Source of the DNA: CAG-170 sp022779365
GTDB taxonomy: Bacteria > Bacillota > Clostridia > Oscillospirales > Oscillospiraceae
NCBI GenBank assembly: GCA_022779365.1
Contig: JALFSI010000026.1
Span: 1-64,000, forward strand
Length of the DNA: 64,000 nt
Direction of reading: 5' to 3'
The notes under the pieces are model-generated. The model saw only the letters and a list, made by a program, of their open reading frames with translations, was not told where the DNA came from and made no database searches. The position numbers and the translations under genes are program-made. This document shows positions 40,544-49,422 of this stretch, piece after piece; position 1 is the stretch's first letter; the number at the start of each line of letters is the position of its first letter.

Positions 40544-41398
40544 TTATGTAAACCATTTATCCATTGCCTGCTCGCCGCGGCGCAGCGCCTCCGCGTCACG
40601 TCCCAGAAGCTCCTCCAGATAGCGCCGCTCATCCGCCGCGCCCTGTGCGTGCAGCACGCGGTACGCGCCCGCGTCGCTGCCGACGGCGATGGGCACGCCG
40701 AATGCCGCCGCCTGCCGGATATTCTCCGCGTGCAGCCGAAAGAGCGGTCTCAGAACGTCGTCCGGGTAGCGCCCGCAGCCGATCAGATTCCCAATCGTCA
40801 CGATCGTCGGCGTCCAGAGCGTGCCGTGCTCCGCCATGGCACGCAGCGCTGCCTCGTCGAGATACGCCCCATGCTCCACCGAGTCCACGCCCGCTTCCGC
40901 CGCCGCCTGTACCGTGCGCGCGCCGTTGGCGTGCGCCATCACGCGAAAGCCCGCCGCGTGCGCGATGCGGATGAGTTCCCGAATGTCCTCCGGCGCATAC
41001 GGCTCGCCGGTGATGACGCCGAAGCGGTCAAAATCCATGATGCCGGAGATCATGATCTTGATAAAATCCGCACCTTCGCACGCCGCGCGCTCCACCAGCG
41101 TGCCGTATTCCGAAAGATCTTCGTATCCGCGCCCGATGAAGCTGCCGTAGCAGCCCGCCTTGTAGATGGGGAATGCGGGCGCTTTGTAGTCGATGCCGTA
41201 CTCCCCCGCCAGCCGCGCCGCGCGCGTGCATACGCCCCAGCGGTCGCCGCCGTCGCGCAGATGGGTCACGCCCCGCGCCCGATAGCGCGCCAGCACGGCG
41301 CGGATATAGCCCTCGTCCGGCGCGGTCTTGTGCCGCGCGATCGCCGCGCGCCAGTCCTCGCCGTCCAGCAGCATATGAATGTGCGCGTCATACCGCAT
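40544..41398 (-). CDS. Amidohydrolase superfamily protein
   Basis: A 284-aa cytoplasmic metal hydrolase. The HxH ligand pair is in RYDAHIHMLLDG at the N-terminus. Then come IKIMISGIMDFDRFG (position of the bridging Lys), VMAHANGARTVQAAAEAGVD (third His), DSVEHGAYLD (fourth His) and IAVGSDAGAYR (catalytic Asp). Layout and these motifs resemble the imidazolonepropionase/prolidase-like branch. Substrate unknown. The start at 41398 follows GGGGTGAG. A promoter (TTGCTT-17-TATAAT) lies at 41454-41426. Confidence 0.88.
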   Translation of the reverse strand: MRYDAHIHMLLDGEDWRAAIARHKTAPDEGYIRAVLARYRARGVTHLRDGGDRWGVCTRAARLAGEYGIDYKAPAFPIYKAGCYGSFIGRGYEDLSEYGTLVERAACEGADFIKIMISGIMDFDRFGVITGEPYAPEDIRELIRIAHAAGFRVMAHANGARTVQAAAEAGVDSVEHGAYLDEAALRAMAEHGTLWTPTIVTIGNLIGCGRYPDDVLRPLFRLHAENIRQAAAFGVPIAVGSDAGAYRVLHAQGAADERRYLEELLGRDAEALRRGEQAMDKWFT

Positions 41399-41425
41399 CG
41401 CGCTCACCCCCCGCCGTTTTTCCCG

Positions 41426-41482
41426 ATTATACCGCTCCGCCCGAAAAAAAGCAACGCCCCGCCGGGACAAACCCGGCGGGGC
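41426..41482 (-). promoter_or_regulatory. Promoter and adjoining GC hairpin upstream of the amidohydrolase
   Basis: On the minus strand TTGCTT (41454-41449), a 17-bp spacer and TATAAT (41431-41426). GCCCCGCCGGG/CCCGGCGGGGC (41456-41482) sits directly upstream and is followed by a T run that forms part of the promoter. The hairpin could insulate this promoter from any minus-strand transcript. Confidence 0.65.
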
Positions 41483-41525
41483 GCACAGAATTAGTGATAT
41501 ACCATAGATAAAAGGAGTGTTTTTC

Positions 41526-41867
41526 ATGGATCTGGGCACACAGGACATCCTCGCCATGATGGGCGGAGGGGACGAGAATTTCCACGGCACGGAGCTCGAC
41601 CCCGAAAAGGTCGCAGCGTTTGACCAGCTCAAGGCGCACGCCGCGGCGCTTGCCAGACTATTCCGCACCGCGTGGAATGCCAGCGAGCCGGACGAGCGGG
41701 AGCGGCACGTCATGGTGTATGTGGACTTCCCGCCCCAGCTCAATATACGCAACGCCAGCGTCCGCACCCGCATTTCCGAGCTGTACCGCCTCGCCGACGC
41801 CGTCTCCTACAGCACAGGCAGCTGCCTTCGCATGGTGTTTTTCGTCGTGAATATTTGGAAGGTGTGA
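41526..41867 (+). CDS. Hypothetical protein, 113 aa
   Basis: I do not recognise this protein. It is a soluble 113-aa product starting MDLGTQDILAMMGGGDENFH, with an amphipathic helix (DQLKAHAAALARLFRTAWNA), a strand (MVYVDFPPQLNI) and a helix-strand end (MVFFVVNIWKV). The start follows AAAAGGAG by eight bases. The composition and the good ribosome site support a real gene. No promoter is clear. Confidence 0.6.
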   Translation: MDLGTQDILAMMGGGDENFHGTELDPEKVAAFDQLKAHAAALARLFRTAWNASEPDERERHVMVYVDFPPQLNIRNASVRTRISELYRLADAVSYSTGSCLRMVFFVVNIWKV

Positions 41868-41894
41868 TCGATCGGTTCATGTCCTAGTCCATAG

Positions 41895-41932
41895 AAAAAG
41901 CCTCGCAGAGTTTCACCGATCGACGAAAATAC
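41895..41932 (+). repeat. Deleted remnant of structured repeat family 2
   Basis: AAAAAGCCTCGCAGAGTTTC matches the family boundary and is followed after a few bases by CGACGAAAATAC, resembling the end of the third stem of the full copies (GTCGCTGAAAATAC). The middle of the element seems deleted. Unlike the other copies it does not follow a gene in the usual orientation. Confidence 0.6.
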
Positions 41933-42058
41933 CCGCACGAACACGCCTACCGCAATCGCCCGCGTCCAACCGCGCAAAAAAACGCACCAAAGCGTTCCCG
42001 GCGGCATAGATTGGTGTGCGGGAAATTCCCCGCAACTGATCGTCTTTCGGAGGTTTTT

Positions 42059-42562
42059 ATGTTTTGCGGTCATTTTTCTTGCTGCTGCCCGGACGGCGGA
42101 CCGCCCTACCCGCCCGGCACATTTCAGCCCCTGCCGCCTATGATCGCCGGACCGACCGGTCCAACAGGACCGACGGGACCGACGGGACCCACCGGACCGA
42201 CAGGACCTGCCACCGGCGTCACAGGCCCGACAGGACCGGCGGGCGCAACTGGACCGACTGGACCTACAGGTCCGACAGGTGAGACCGGCGCAGCGGGTGC
42301 GACTGGCGCGACTGGTGCGACTGGTCCTACCGGCGAGACCGGGGCAACTGGTCCGACTGGTCCGACTGGTCCGACTGGTCCTACCGGCGATACCGGCGCA
42401 ACTGGCGCTACTGGTCCGACTGGTCCAACAGGTCCGACCGGCACGGTCACACCGGCGGCAGCCGTCGCCGACCTTGCTACGACTGCCACGCTGGCGGATG
42501 TTATCGCCACCGTCAACAATCTGCTCGCGGCGCTGCGCGCGGCGGGGCTGCTCTCAAGCTGA
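42059..42562 (+). CDS. Collagen-like Gly-X-Thr repeat protein, probable exosporium/spore surface filament
   Basis: A 167-aa protein with a short Cys-rich start (MFCGHFSCCCPDGGPPYPPG). About 32 collagen triplets follow, mostly Gly-Pro-Thr with some Gly-Ala-Thr and Gly-Glu-Thr (about 43-135). The C-terminal domain is Ala/Leu-rich (about 140-167). This is the BclA plan seen in Bacillus and Clostridioides spores, where Thr in the repeat is O-glycosylated. The repeats are strong candidates for strain-to-strain length change. The start follows GGAGGTTTTT. The glycosyltransferase gene begins five bases after the stop. Confidence 0.88.
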   Translation: MFCGHFSCCCPDGGPPYPPGTFQPLPPMIAGPTGPTGPTGPTGPTGPTGPATGVTGPTGPAGATGPTGPTGPTGETGAAGATGATGATGPTGETGATGPTGPTGPTGPTGDTGATGATGPTGPTGPTGTVTPAAAVADLATTATLADVIATVNNLLAALRAAGLLSS

Positions 42563-42567
42563 GCGCC

Positions 42568-43644
42568 GTGAAGCTCTGCGTCTACGCCATTTGCAAAAAT
42601 GAGCACAAATTCGCCGCCCGCTGGATGCGCTCCATGCGGGAGGCGGACGGCGTGTTCGTGCTCGACACCGGCTCGACCGACGGCACGCCGGAGCTTCTGC
42701 GCCAGCTCGGCGCGCACGTCACGCAGGAGATCATCACCCCATGGCGCTTCGACACCGCCCGAAACCGCGCGCTCGCGCTTGTGCCGGAGGCCGCGGATCT
42801 GTGCGTCTGCACCGATCTTGACGAGGTATTCCGTCCCGGCTGGCGCGCGGCGATAGAGGCGGCGTTCACCCCCGGCACGCACCAGCTCCGCTACCGCTTC
42901 ACCGCCAGCTTTCAGCCGGACGGCGCGGAGGGCTGCGTGTTCTGGATCACCAAGGTGCACACGCGCCACGATTTTCGCTGGACGCACCCGGTGCACGAGG
43001 TGCTGGAATACACCGGCGATGCGCCGCTGCGCATTCATGACGCCCCCGGCGTGCAGCTCGACCACCGCCCGGACGAAGAAAAATCCCGCGCGCAGTATCT
43101 GCCGCTTCTGGAGCTCGCCGTGCGCGAGTCGCCGGACGATGCGCGCGACCTGTACTATCTGGGACGCGAGTATCTGTTCCGCCGCCGCTGGCAAGACGCT
43201 GAACAGATGCTCCTGCGCCATCTCGCCGCACCGTGCGCGACATGGCGTGAGGAGCGCAGCGCCGCCATGCGCGGTCTTGCCCGCGCGGTGCTGGAACAGG
43301 GACGCACCAAAGACGCAAAAAGCTGGCTGCTGCGCGCGGCGGCGGAAGCGCCGCACCTGCGCGAGCCCTGGGTCGAAAGCGCACAGCTCGCCCTCCGGGA
43401 GAATGTGTGGAGCGGCGCGCTGTATTTTGCCGAGACCGCCCTTGCCATCCGCGAGCGCAGCCAGAGTTATGTAAACAGTGCCGACGCCTGGGGCGCGCTG
43501 CCGCACGATCTGGCGGCGCTCGGCGCGTACTACCTCGGTCTTTACGACCGTGCGCTGGAGCACGGGCGCGCCGCGTGTGCCCTCGCCCCGCAGGACGCGC
43601 GCCTGCAGGAAAATCTGCGCTTTTACGAAGAAAAAGCGAACTGA
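42568..43644 (+). CDS. GT2-type glycosyltransferase with TPR-like C-terminus, probably modifying the collagen-like protein
   Basis: A 358-aa cytoplasmic enzyme starting with GTG at 42568. The GT-A domain (about 1-190) has LCVYAICKNEHKFAARWMRS at the start, VLDTGSTDGTPELL, and a D-D metal motif in CVCTDLDEVFRPGW. The C-terminal part (about 200-355) is a TPR-like helical array. SunS/SgtA-like enzymes with this architecture glycosylate surface proteins; in Clostridioides difficile sgtA neighbours bclA3. Its position five bases after a collagen-like gene makes that protein the likely acceptor. Confidence 0.85.
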   Translation: MKLCVYAICKNEHKFAARWMRSMREADGVFVLDTGSTDGTPELLRQLGAHVTQEIITPWRFDTARNRALALVPEAADLCVCTDLDEVFRPGWRAAIEAAFTPGTHQLRYRFTASFQPDGAEGCVFWITKVHTRHDFRWTHPVHEVLEYTGDAPLRIHDAPGVQLDHRPDEEKSRAQYLPLLELAVRESPDDARDLYYLGREYLFRRRWQDAEQMLLRHLAAPCATWREERSAAMRGLARAVLEQGRTKDAKSWLLRAAAEAPHLREPWVESAQLALRENVWSGALYFAETALAIRERSQSYVNSADAWGALPHDLAALGAYYLGLYDRALEHGRAACALAPQDARLQENLRFYEEKAN

Positions 43645-43650
43645 TCGTGC

Positions 43651-43686
43651 GTCGGGCGGATGTTTTTTCATCCGCCCGGCATTTTA
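43651..43686 (+). terminator. Terminator of the collagen-like/glycosyltransferase operon
   Basis: GTCGGGCGGATG and CATCCGCCCGGC with a T6 loop (43651-43680), followed by ATTTTAC. Confidence 0.8.
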
Positions 43687-43714
43687 CTTTCTTTTTCCCG
43701 AAGAATGGGGTATA

Positions 43715-44557
43715 ATGCTGCTGAAATTCTGCAAGGCTGGTGAGCTTGTGATCGTCCCTGTGTTTTTGACGCTCAGTCCGCTGCTCGCTGCCGCGCTGGC
43801 GTGGCGGTGCGGGTGGTTTTTGGACTGGAATATTCTCTGGCGGCTGCCGCTGTGCACCCTTGCGGCATTTTTCGCGCTGACGCTGGCGTTTTTGCTGCTG
43901 ATGAGCCTCAGCGCCGCCTGTGTGAGCCGCCGCGAACGCGCACGCCCCAGCGCGTGGTGTCATTTCCTGACCGTGCAGTTTGCGTACCTGGCGCTGTTCC
44001 TCGGCGGCGTGCGCGTACACGTCACAGGCAGCGAAAGGCTGCCGAGAGGCGGGCGCTTCCTGCTGGTCTCGAACCACCTGTGCGCCATCGACCCGATCAT
44101 TTTCTACCACGCGCTGCCGCGCGTCCCGCTGGCGTTTCTCTCTAAAAAGGAGAATGAAGCCATCCCCGTCGTTTCCGGGCTGATGCGGGGGCTGCTGTGC
44201 CTGTCCATCGACCGCGAGCACGACCGCGCGTCGCTGCGCGCCATTGTGAGAGCCGTGCAATACCTGCAAAACGGCGTTACAAACGTCGCCGCCTTTCCCG
44301 AGGGTGCAACGAACAAGACCACTGAGCCGCTGCTGCCGTTCCGCAACGGCGTGTTCAAGATTGCGCAGAAGGCAGACGTGCCCATCGCCGTGTGCACCCT
44401 GCGCGGCACGCGCACGGTGCTGCGCCGGATGTTCCGCCGCCGCAGCGACGTGTATCTGGACGTCCTCGAACTCATCCCCGCGCAGGACTGCCGCGAGCAG
44501 ACCACCGCGCAGATCGGCGCGCGCGTGCGTGAGCGCATGGAGGATGTCCTTTCGTAA
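43715..44557 (+). CDS. Lysophospholipid acyltransferase family protein (PlsC-like)
   Basis: A membrane-bound 1-acyl-glycerol-3-phosphate acyltransferase-like enzyme. Three hydrophobic segments (about 10-105) precede the PlsC domain. Block I is LVSNHLCAIDPIIFYHAL (NHxxxxD variant of HX4D), block II lies in FLSKKENEAIPVVSG, and block III is AAFPEGATNKT. The ATG at 43715 overlaps a TATAAT-like sequence, while an in-frame GTG at 43748 sits after GGTGAG, so the true start may be 43748. Probably monocistronic. Confidence 0.85.
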   Translation: MLLKFCKAGELVIVPVFLTLSPLLAAALAWRCGWFLDWNILWRLPLCTLAAFFALTLAFLLLMSLSAACVSRRERARPSAWCHFLTVQFAYLALFLGGVRVHVTGSERLPRGGRFLLVSNHLCAIDPIIFYHALPRVPLAFLSKKENEAIPVVSGLMRGLLCLSIDREHDRASLRAIVRAVQYLQNGVTNVAAFPEGATNKTTEPLLPFRNGVFKIAQKADVPIAVCTLRGTRTVLRRMFRRRSDVYLDVLELIPAQDCREQTTAQIGARVRERMEDVLS

Positions 44558-44881
44558 CCGCTGGAGCAATCAGCGGTTGCTTTCCGGGCAGTAACAAAAA
44601 ATTCGCCCGTCCGTTCCGCATTTTCGTGCGTTTTCCATAAATATTCGATAATGCCGAAAGCGTAATAGTTCCAAAATCGCAGCATTTTTTCCATATTCCG
44701 CCTTCATTCCGGCACGAATAATTCTTCTTGGTCGTTTTGCACAAAAAAGTGGTGCTCACTTTGCCGCTTTTGCCATCCTCCGCGCTCTTGCGGGACGCGA
44801 ACCGCTTGTGCTATCATTCTTTTAGGCGTCCTGACAAATTTTATATGCAGGGCGAAAACTGAGAAAAAAGGAGAAATCACA
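44556..44881. other. Intergenic region without a gene
   Basis: AACCGCTG/CAGCGGTT (44556-44578) followed by GCTTTCC is a weak terminator of the acyltransferase gene. TTGCGG-18-TATCAT near 44790-44820 is a candidate promoter for the permease. The rest is AT-richer than the surroundings, and I see no coding frame and no purine riboswitch core in it. Confidence 0.55.
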
Positions 44882-46285
44882 ATGGAAAAACGGTTTCACC
44901 TGAAGGAGCACGGCACAACGGTCCGCACTGAGATCATGGCCGGTATCACCACCTTCATGGCGATGGCGTACATCCTCATGGTCAATGCCGGGATGTTCGC
45001 TGATCTCGGCGTCGTCAGCTACGGCGCGATCTATATCGCAACTGCCATCTCGGCGGTCATCGGCACGGTCCTCATCGGTCTGCTGTCGAACCTCCCGCTG
45101 GCGCAGGCGTCCGGCATGGGTCTGAATGCTTTCTTCGTCTACACCGTCTGCTTCGGCTTCGGCATGAGCTACGCAAACGCGCTCGTTCTCGTCCTGGTCG
45201 ACGGCATCGTGTTCGTCCTGCTGACCGTCACGGGTCTGCGCAAGATGATCTTCGACGCCATCCCCAAGGCTGTCAAAACGGCGATCTCCGCCGGTATCGG
45301 TCTGTTCATCGCCTTCATCGGCATGCAGAACGCCGGCATCGTTGTGGATGACGGCGCAACGCTCGTGAACCTCAGATCCTTCAACGTCTTCTCCGGCGGT
45401 GTGACCTGGGCGGAAGTTTTCCCGGTCCTCATCACCCTCATCGCGGTGTTCGTCATCGGCGCTCTGTCCAAGAAGAAGGTCAAGGGTTCTGTCCTCTGGG
45501 GTATGCTCGGCGGCGCGATCCTGTACTACATCATCGGCTTTATTACCGTCCCCGGCTTCTATGAAACCTCCGTCGCGCCCAACCTGTCCTCCGACTTCTT
45601 CGGCGCGTTCAAGGACTTCGGCTCGATGGCGTTCGGCAAGGTCTTTACCGAAGGCTTTGACTTCTCCGGCTACATTGCCGCTAACGGTCAGGCGAACTTC
45701 ATCGTGACGTTCCTCACCTCCATGCTGGCATTCTGCATGGTCGATATGTTCGATACCCTGGGCACGCTGTACGGCGCCTGCGCCACCGGCAATATGCTCA
45801 CCCCGGAGGGCAACGTTCCCAACATGGACAAGGCAATGCTGGCTGACGCCATCGCTACCTGCTGCGGCGCTGTCTGCGGCACGTCCACCGTTACCACCTT
45901 CGTCGAGTCCTCCTCCGGCGTTGCCGAAGGCGGCCGTACCGGTCTTGCCTCCATGGCGACTGCGGCTCTGTTCTTCATCGCCATGTTCCTCGCGCCTGTC
46001 GCGCAGCTCATCCCGACCTATGCCTGCGCTGCGGCCCTGATCTACGTCGGCGTTCTGATGATGACGAACGTCAAGGACATCGAATGGAGCGATCCTGCCA
46101 CCGCTGTCCCGGCGTTCCTCACCATCGCGTTCATGCCGCTGACCTACAACATCTCCTACGGCATCGCGTTCGGTCTGATCGCCTACATCTTCATCAAGAT
46201 CTTCACCGGCAAGATCAAGGAGATCAATGCGGGCACATGGATCATCGGTCTGCTCTTCACACTGATGTTCTTCCTCACCCACTGA
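44882..46285 (+). CDS. NCS2-type purine permease (AzgA/PbuG family)
   Basis: A 467-aa, about 12-14 helix membrane transporter for adenine/guanine/hypoxanthine. Family motifs are TEIMAGITTFMAMAYILMVN, QASGMGLNAFFVYTVC, GLRKMIFDAIPKAVKTAISAG, MVDMFDTLGTLYGAC and the STVTTFVESSSGVAEGGRTG loop. The start follows AAAAGGAGAAATCACA. It is flanked by terminators and is therefore alone in its transcript. Confidence 0.95.
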   Translation: MEKRFHLKEHGTTVRTEIMAGITTFMAMAYILMVNAGMFADLGVVSYGAIYIATAISAVIGTVLIGLLSNLPLAQASGMGLNAFFVYTVCFGFGMSYANALVLVLVDGIVFVLLTVTGLRKMIFDAIPKAVKTAISAGIGLFIAFIGMQNAGIVVDDGATLVNLRSFNVFSGGVTWAEVFPVLITLIAVFVIGALSKKKVKGSVLWGMLGGAILYYIIGFITVPGFYETSVAPNLSSDFFGAFKDFGSMAFGKVFTEGFDFSGYIAANGQANFIVTFLTSMLAFCMVDMFDTLGTLYGACATGNMLTPEGNVPNMDKAMLADAIATCCGAVCGTSTVTTFVESSSGVAEGGRTGLASMATAALFFIAMFLAPVAQLIPTYACAAALIYVGVLMMTNVKDIEWSDPATAVPAFLTIAFMPLTYNISYGIAFGLIAYIFIKIFTGKIKEINAGTWIIGLLFTLMFFLTH

Positions 46286-46307
46286 TCGTAAAGCAGCGCT
46301 TTCCCCG

Positions 46308-46340
46308 CCGCGCCGTATCTTCGGATACGGCGCGGATTTT
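46308..46340 (+). terminator. Terminator of the purine permease gene
   Basis: CCGCGCCGTATC/GATACGGCGCGG around TTCG, then ATTTTTATT. Confidence 0.85.
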
Positions 46341-46342
46341 TA

Positions 46343-46371
46343 TTGCACTTTTGGTCGTACCATAGTACAAT
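46343..46371 (+). promoter_or_regulatory. Promoter of the PPTase-feoAB operon
   Basis: TTGCAC (46343-46348), a 17-bp spacer and TACAAT (46366-46371). No TTAG-N6-CTAA or Fur-like dyad is evident around it. Confidence 0.7.
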
Positions 46372-46394
46372 ACAGAAAAAGTCAGGAGGCCGAT

Positions 46395-47057
46395 ATGACG
46401 CAGCTCTATCTTCTCCCCGCGGAGGAGGCGCGCGCGCTGCCGGCAGCGTTCTGTGCGCGGTGGTTTCCCGCGCGCGTGCGCCGGGCAGGAAAAATGCCGC
46501 CGGACACGGCGGCGCTTTGTCTTGCCGCCGGTGCGCTGATCGCTGGCGTTCTGCATCTGCACGAGGATGCGCTGCGCGCCGGGCAACATGGTAAGCCGTG
46601 CGCACCGGGCGTGTTTTTCAGTCTTTCGCACAGCGGCGGCTATGCCCTGCTCGCTGCGGCGGAGTCGGATGTCGGCGCGGATCTGGAACGGGTGCGCCCC
46701 GCGCCGGAGCGCGTCGCCGCGCGCGTGTTTACGCCAGACGAACAGCGCTGGCTGGCAGACGGCACAGACTATGACACGCGCTTTTTCACGCTCTGGACAC
46801 TGAAGGAGGCGCTGCTCAAGACCTGTGGGCGCGGGCTGACGCTGCCATTGCAGTCGCTTGACGTTCTCCCCCTTCTGCGCGGTCAGAGCGTCCAAACGCC
46901 GGACGGTGCGTTTTTCGGCAGCACGCAGCAATTTGACGGCTATTGCCTTGCCGTCTGCACCCACGCTTCCGATCCCCCCGCTGCGCCGCAGCGCCTGACA
47001 AGCGCGGATATTCTGCGCGCCTGCGGCTTTTTCCGACAAACCACCGAATCCCTGTAA
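46395..47057 (+). CDS. 4'-phosphopantetheinyl transferase, Sfp type
   Basis: A 220-aa enzyme transferring phosphopantetheine to carrier proteins. The metal/CoA motif is ADLERVRPAP (DxE variant) preceded by FFSLSHSGGYALLAAAESDV, and the second signature is FFTLWTLKEALLKTCGRGL. No polyketide or NRPS gene is in the window, and acpS-type activity for fatty acid synthesis may be its job. It is 16 bp upstream of feoAB, so the two are co-transcribed, which is an odd pairing. Confidence 0.92.
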   Translation: MTQLYLLPAEEARALPAAFCARWFPARVRRAGKMPPDTAALCLAAGALIAGVLHLHEDALRAGQHGKPCAPGVFFSLSHSGGYALLAAAESDVGADLERVRPAPERVAARVFTPDEQRWLADGTDYDTRFFTLWTLKEALLKTCGRGLTLPLQSLDVLPLLRGQSVQTPDGAFFGSTQQFDGYCLAVCTHASDPPAAPQRLTSADILRACGFFRQTTESL

Positions 47058-47073
47058 CAGGAGGCTCTTACAT

Positions 47074-49422
47074 ATGACCCTGAAGGAACTGACCACCGGC
47101 AAGAGTGCCGTCATCCGCCGCGTGGGCGGCGTCGGCGCACTGCGCCAGCATTTTCTCGACATGGGCATGATCCCCGGCGCGGAGGTCACGCTCGTCAAGC
47201 TCGCGCCGATGGGCGACCCCATGGAGCTGCAGATCCACGGCTATGAGCTGACGCTCCGTCTTGCCGAGGCGGAGCAGATCGAGATCGAGCCGATCGCGCG
47301 CCGCAGCCGCAGTCACGCAGGCTCAGAGCGCACGCAGGACGCCGACCACCCCGGTCTCGGCGAGGAGGGGCGCTTTCACAGCAAGGCGGAGGAGCACCCA
47401 CTGCCTGAGGGCACGACGCTGACGTATGCGCTTGTCGGCAATCAGAACTGCGGCAAAACGACGCTTTTTAACCAGCTCACCGGCTCGCGCCAGCACGTCG
47501 GCAATTTCCCCGGCGTGACCGTTGACCGCAAGGACGGTGCGATCCACGGCTACCCGGGCACGCTCGTCACGGACCTGCCGGGCATCTACTCCATGTCGCC
47601 ATACAGCAGTGAGGAGATCGTTTCGCGCAATTTCGTCCTGAACAGCAAGCCGACGGCGATCATCAACATCGTGGACGCCACGAACATCGAGCGCAATCTC
47701 TACCTCACCATGCAGCTTCTGGAGATGGACGTGCCGATGGTGCTCGCGCTCAATATGATGGACGAGCTGCTGGGCAATCAGGGTTCGATCAACGTCAACG
47801 CCATGGAGGCGATGCTTGGCGTGCCGGTCGTGCCCATCTCGGCGGCAAAAAACGAGGGCGTAGACGAGCTGGTACGCCACGCGATCCACATCGCCAAATA
47901 CCAGGAGCGCCCGCTGCGGCAGGACTTTTGCGGCAAGGACGACCACGGCGGCGCGGTGCACCGCTGCATCCACGCCGTTATCCACCTCATTGAGGATCAC
48001 GCCGCGCGCGCAGGCATCCCCGTCCGCTTCGCCGCCACCAAAGTCATCGAGGGCGACCCGCTCGTGCTGGACGCGCTGGCGCTGGATGAAAACGAGCGCG
48101 AAATGCTCGAGCATATCGTCTGTCAGATGGAGCAGGAGCGGGGGCTTGACCGCAGCGCCGCCATCGCGGATATGCGCTTTGACTTCATCGAGCGTTTGTG
48201 TGAACAGACGGTGGTCAAGCCGCGCGAGAGCCGCGAGCGCATCCGCAGCGAAAAGATCGACCGCGTGCTCACCGGCAAATTCACTGCCATTCCCTGCTTT
48301 ATCGGCATTATGCTGCTGGTGTTTTACCTGACGTTCAACGTCATCGGCGCGGGGCTGCAATCGCTGCTGGCGGCAGGCATCGACGCGCTTTCCGCCGCGG
48401 TGGACGCCGCGCTCACCGCTGCAAACGTCAACCCTGCCATCCACTCGCTCATGATCGACGGCATTTTTACCGGCGTCGGGAGCGTGCTGAGCTTTCTGCC
48501 CATCATCGTCACGCTGTTCCTCTTCCTGTCCCTGATGGAGGACAGCGGCTACATTGCCCGCGTCGCGTTCGTGATGGACAAGCTCCTGCGCAAGATCGGT
48601 CTGTCCGGCAAAAGCATCGTGCCCATGCTCATCGGCTTCGGCTGCACCGTGCCCGCCGTGATGGCGACGCGCACGCTCACCAGCACGCGCGACCGCAAAA
48701 TGACCATCCTGCTCACGCCCTTTATGAGCTGCACGGCAAAGCTGCCGATCTATTCCTTCTTTGTCAGTGCCTTCTTCCCCGGGCGCGGCGGTCTCATTAT
48801 CACGGGCATATATTTTCTCGGCATCGTCATCGGCATTCTGGCGGCGCTGCTCTATAAGGATACGATCTTCCGCGGCGAGCCGATCCCGTTCGTGATGGAG
48901 CTGCCGAACTACCGTTTGCCGAGCCTTAAAAACGTGACGCAGCTTCTGTGGGAAAAGGCAAAGGATTTTCTTCAGCGCGCGTTTTCCATCATTCTGATCG
49001 CAACGGTCGTGGTCTGGTTTTTGCAGAGCTTTGACCTGCGGCTCGATCTGGCGGCAAACCCCGACAGCAGCATCCTCGCCCTGATCGCGGGCGTGCTCGT
49101 GCCCATATTTGCCCCGCTGGGGCTTGGCGACTGGCGTATCTGCACCGCGCTCATCAGCGGATTTCTCGCCAAGGAGAGCGTCGTGTCCACGCTCGAGGTC
49201 CTGCTCGGCGGCAGCATCACGGCGCTGCTCACGCCGCTGTCCGCCGCGGCGCTGCTGGTATTCAGCCTGCTCTATACGCCCTGCATCGCGGCGGTCGCGT
49301 CCGTCCGGCGGGAGCTGGGCGCAAAATGGGCGGTCGGGCTCGCGCTGTGGCAGTGCGCACTGGCGTGGGTCGCGGCGTACATCGTGCGCCTGATCGGAAT
49401 GGCGGTGGAGATGTTCGGATGA
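47074..49422 (+). CDS. feoB: Fused FeoA-FeoB ferrous iron transporter
   Basis: A 782-aa protein combining an N-terminal FeoA SH3-like domain (about 1-75: MTLKELTTGKSAVIRRVGGV, RQHFLDMGMIPGAEVTLVKL) with a full FeoB. A linker rich in charged residues follows (about 80-115). The G domain has G1 LVGNQNCGKTTLFNQLTGS, G3 DLPGIY and G4 NMMD. The membrane part has two Gate segments with Cys (GFGCTVPAVMATRTL; LYTPCIAAV). It imports Fe2+ under low-oxygen conditions. Fusion of FeoA to FeoB is uncommon but known in some Firmicutes. Confidence 0.97.
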   Translation: MTLKELTTGKSAVIRRVGGVGALRQHFLDMGMIPGAEVTLVKLAPMGDPMELQIHGYELTLRLAEAEQIEIEPIARRSRSHAGSERTQDADHPGLGEEGRFHSKAEEHPLPEGTTLTYALVGNQNCGKTTLFNQLTGSRQHVGNFPGVTVDRKDGAIHGYPGTLVTDLPGIYSMSPYSSEEIVSRNFVLNSKPTAIINIVDATNIERNLYLTMQLLEMDVPMVLALNMMDELLGNQGSINVNAMEAMLGVPVVPISAAKNEGVDELVRHAIHIAKYQERPLRQDFCGKDDHGGAVHRCIHAVIHLIEDHAARAGIPVRFAATKVIEGDPLVLDALALDENEREMLEHIVCQMEQERGLDRSAAIADMRFDFIERLCEQTVVKPRESRERIRSEKIDRVLTGKFTAIPCFIGIMLLVFYLTFNVIGAGLQSLLAAGIDALSAAVDAALTAANVNPAIHSLMIDGIFTGVGSVLSFLPIIVTLFLFLSLMEDSGYIARVAFVMDKLLRKIGLSGKSIVPMLIGFGCTVPAVMATRTLTSTRDRKMTILLTPFMSCTAKLPIYSFFVSAFFPGRGGLIITGIYFLGIVIGILAALLYKDTIFRGEPIPFVMELPNYRLPSLKNVTQLLWEKAKDFLQRAFSIILIATVVVWFLQSFDLRLDLAANPDSSILALIAGVLVPIFAPLGLGDWRICTALISGFLAKESVVSTLEVLLGGSITALLTPLSAAALLVFSLLYTPCIAAVASVRRELGAKWAVGLALWQCALAWVAAYIVRLIGMAVEMFG

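Noticed and set aside
42170..42450. Short tandem DNA repeats that could suggest a CRISPR or minisatellite
   Set aside because: They encode in-frame Gly-X-Thr triplets of the collagen-like protein with no spacer structure.
42124..43671. 515-codon minus-strand frame opposite the collagen-like and glycosyltransferase genes
   Set aside because: Repetitive Gly-Pro-Thr codons read backwards stay open by composition; no start site or domain supports it.
44556..44881. Purine riboswitch upstream of the NCS2 permease
   Set aside because: The conserved TATA..junction and loop sequences of the purine aptamer are not present.
44822..46282. 486-codon minus-strand frame rich in Asp/Glu/His
   Set aside because: Antisense of the purine permease; hydrophobic codons read backwards give charged residues.
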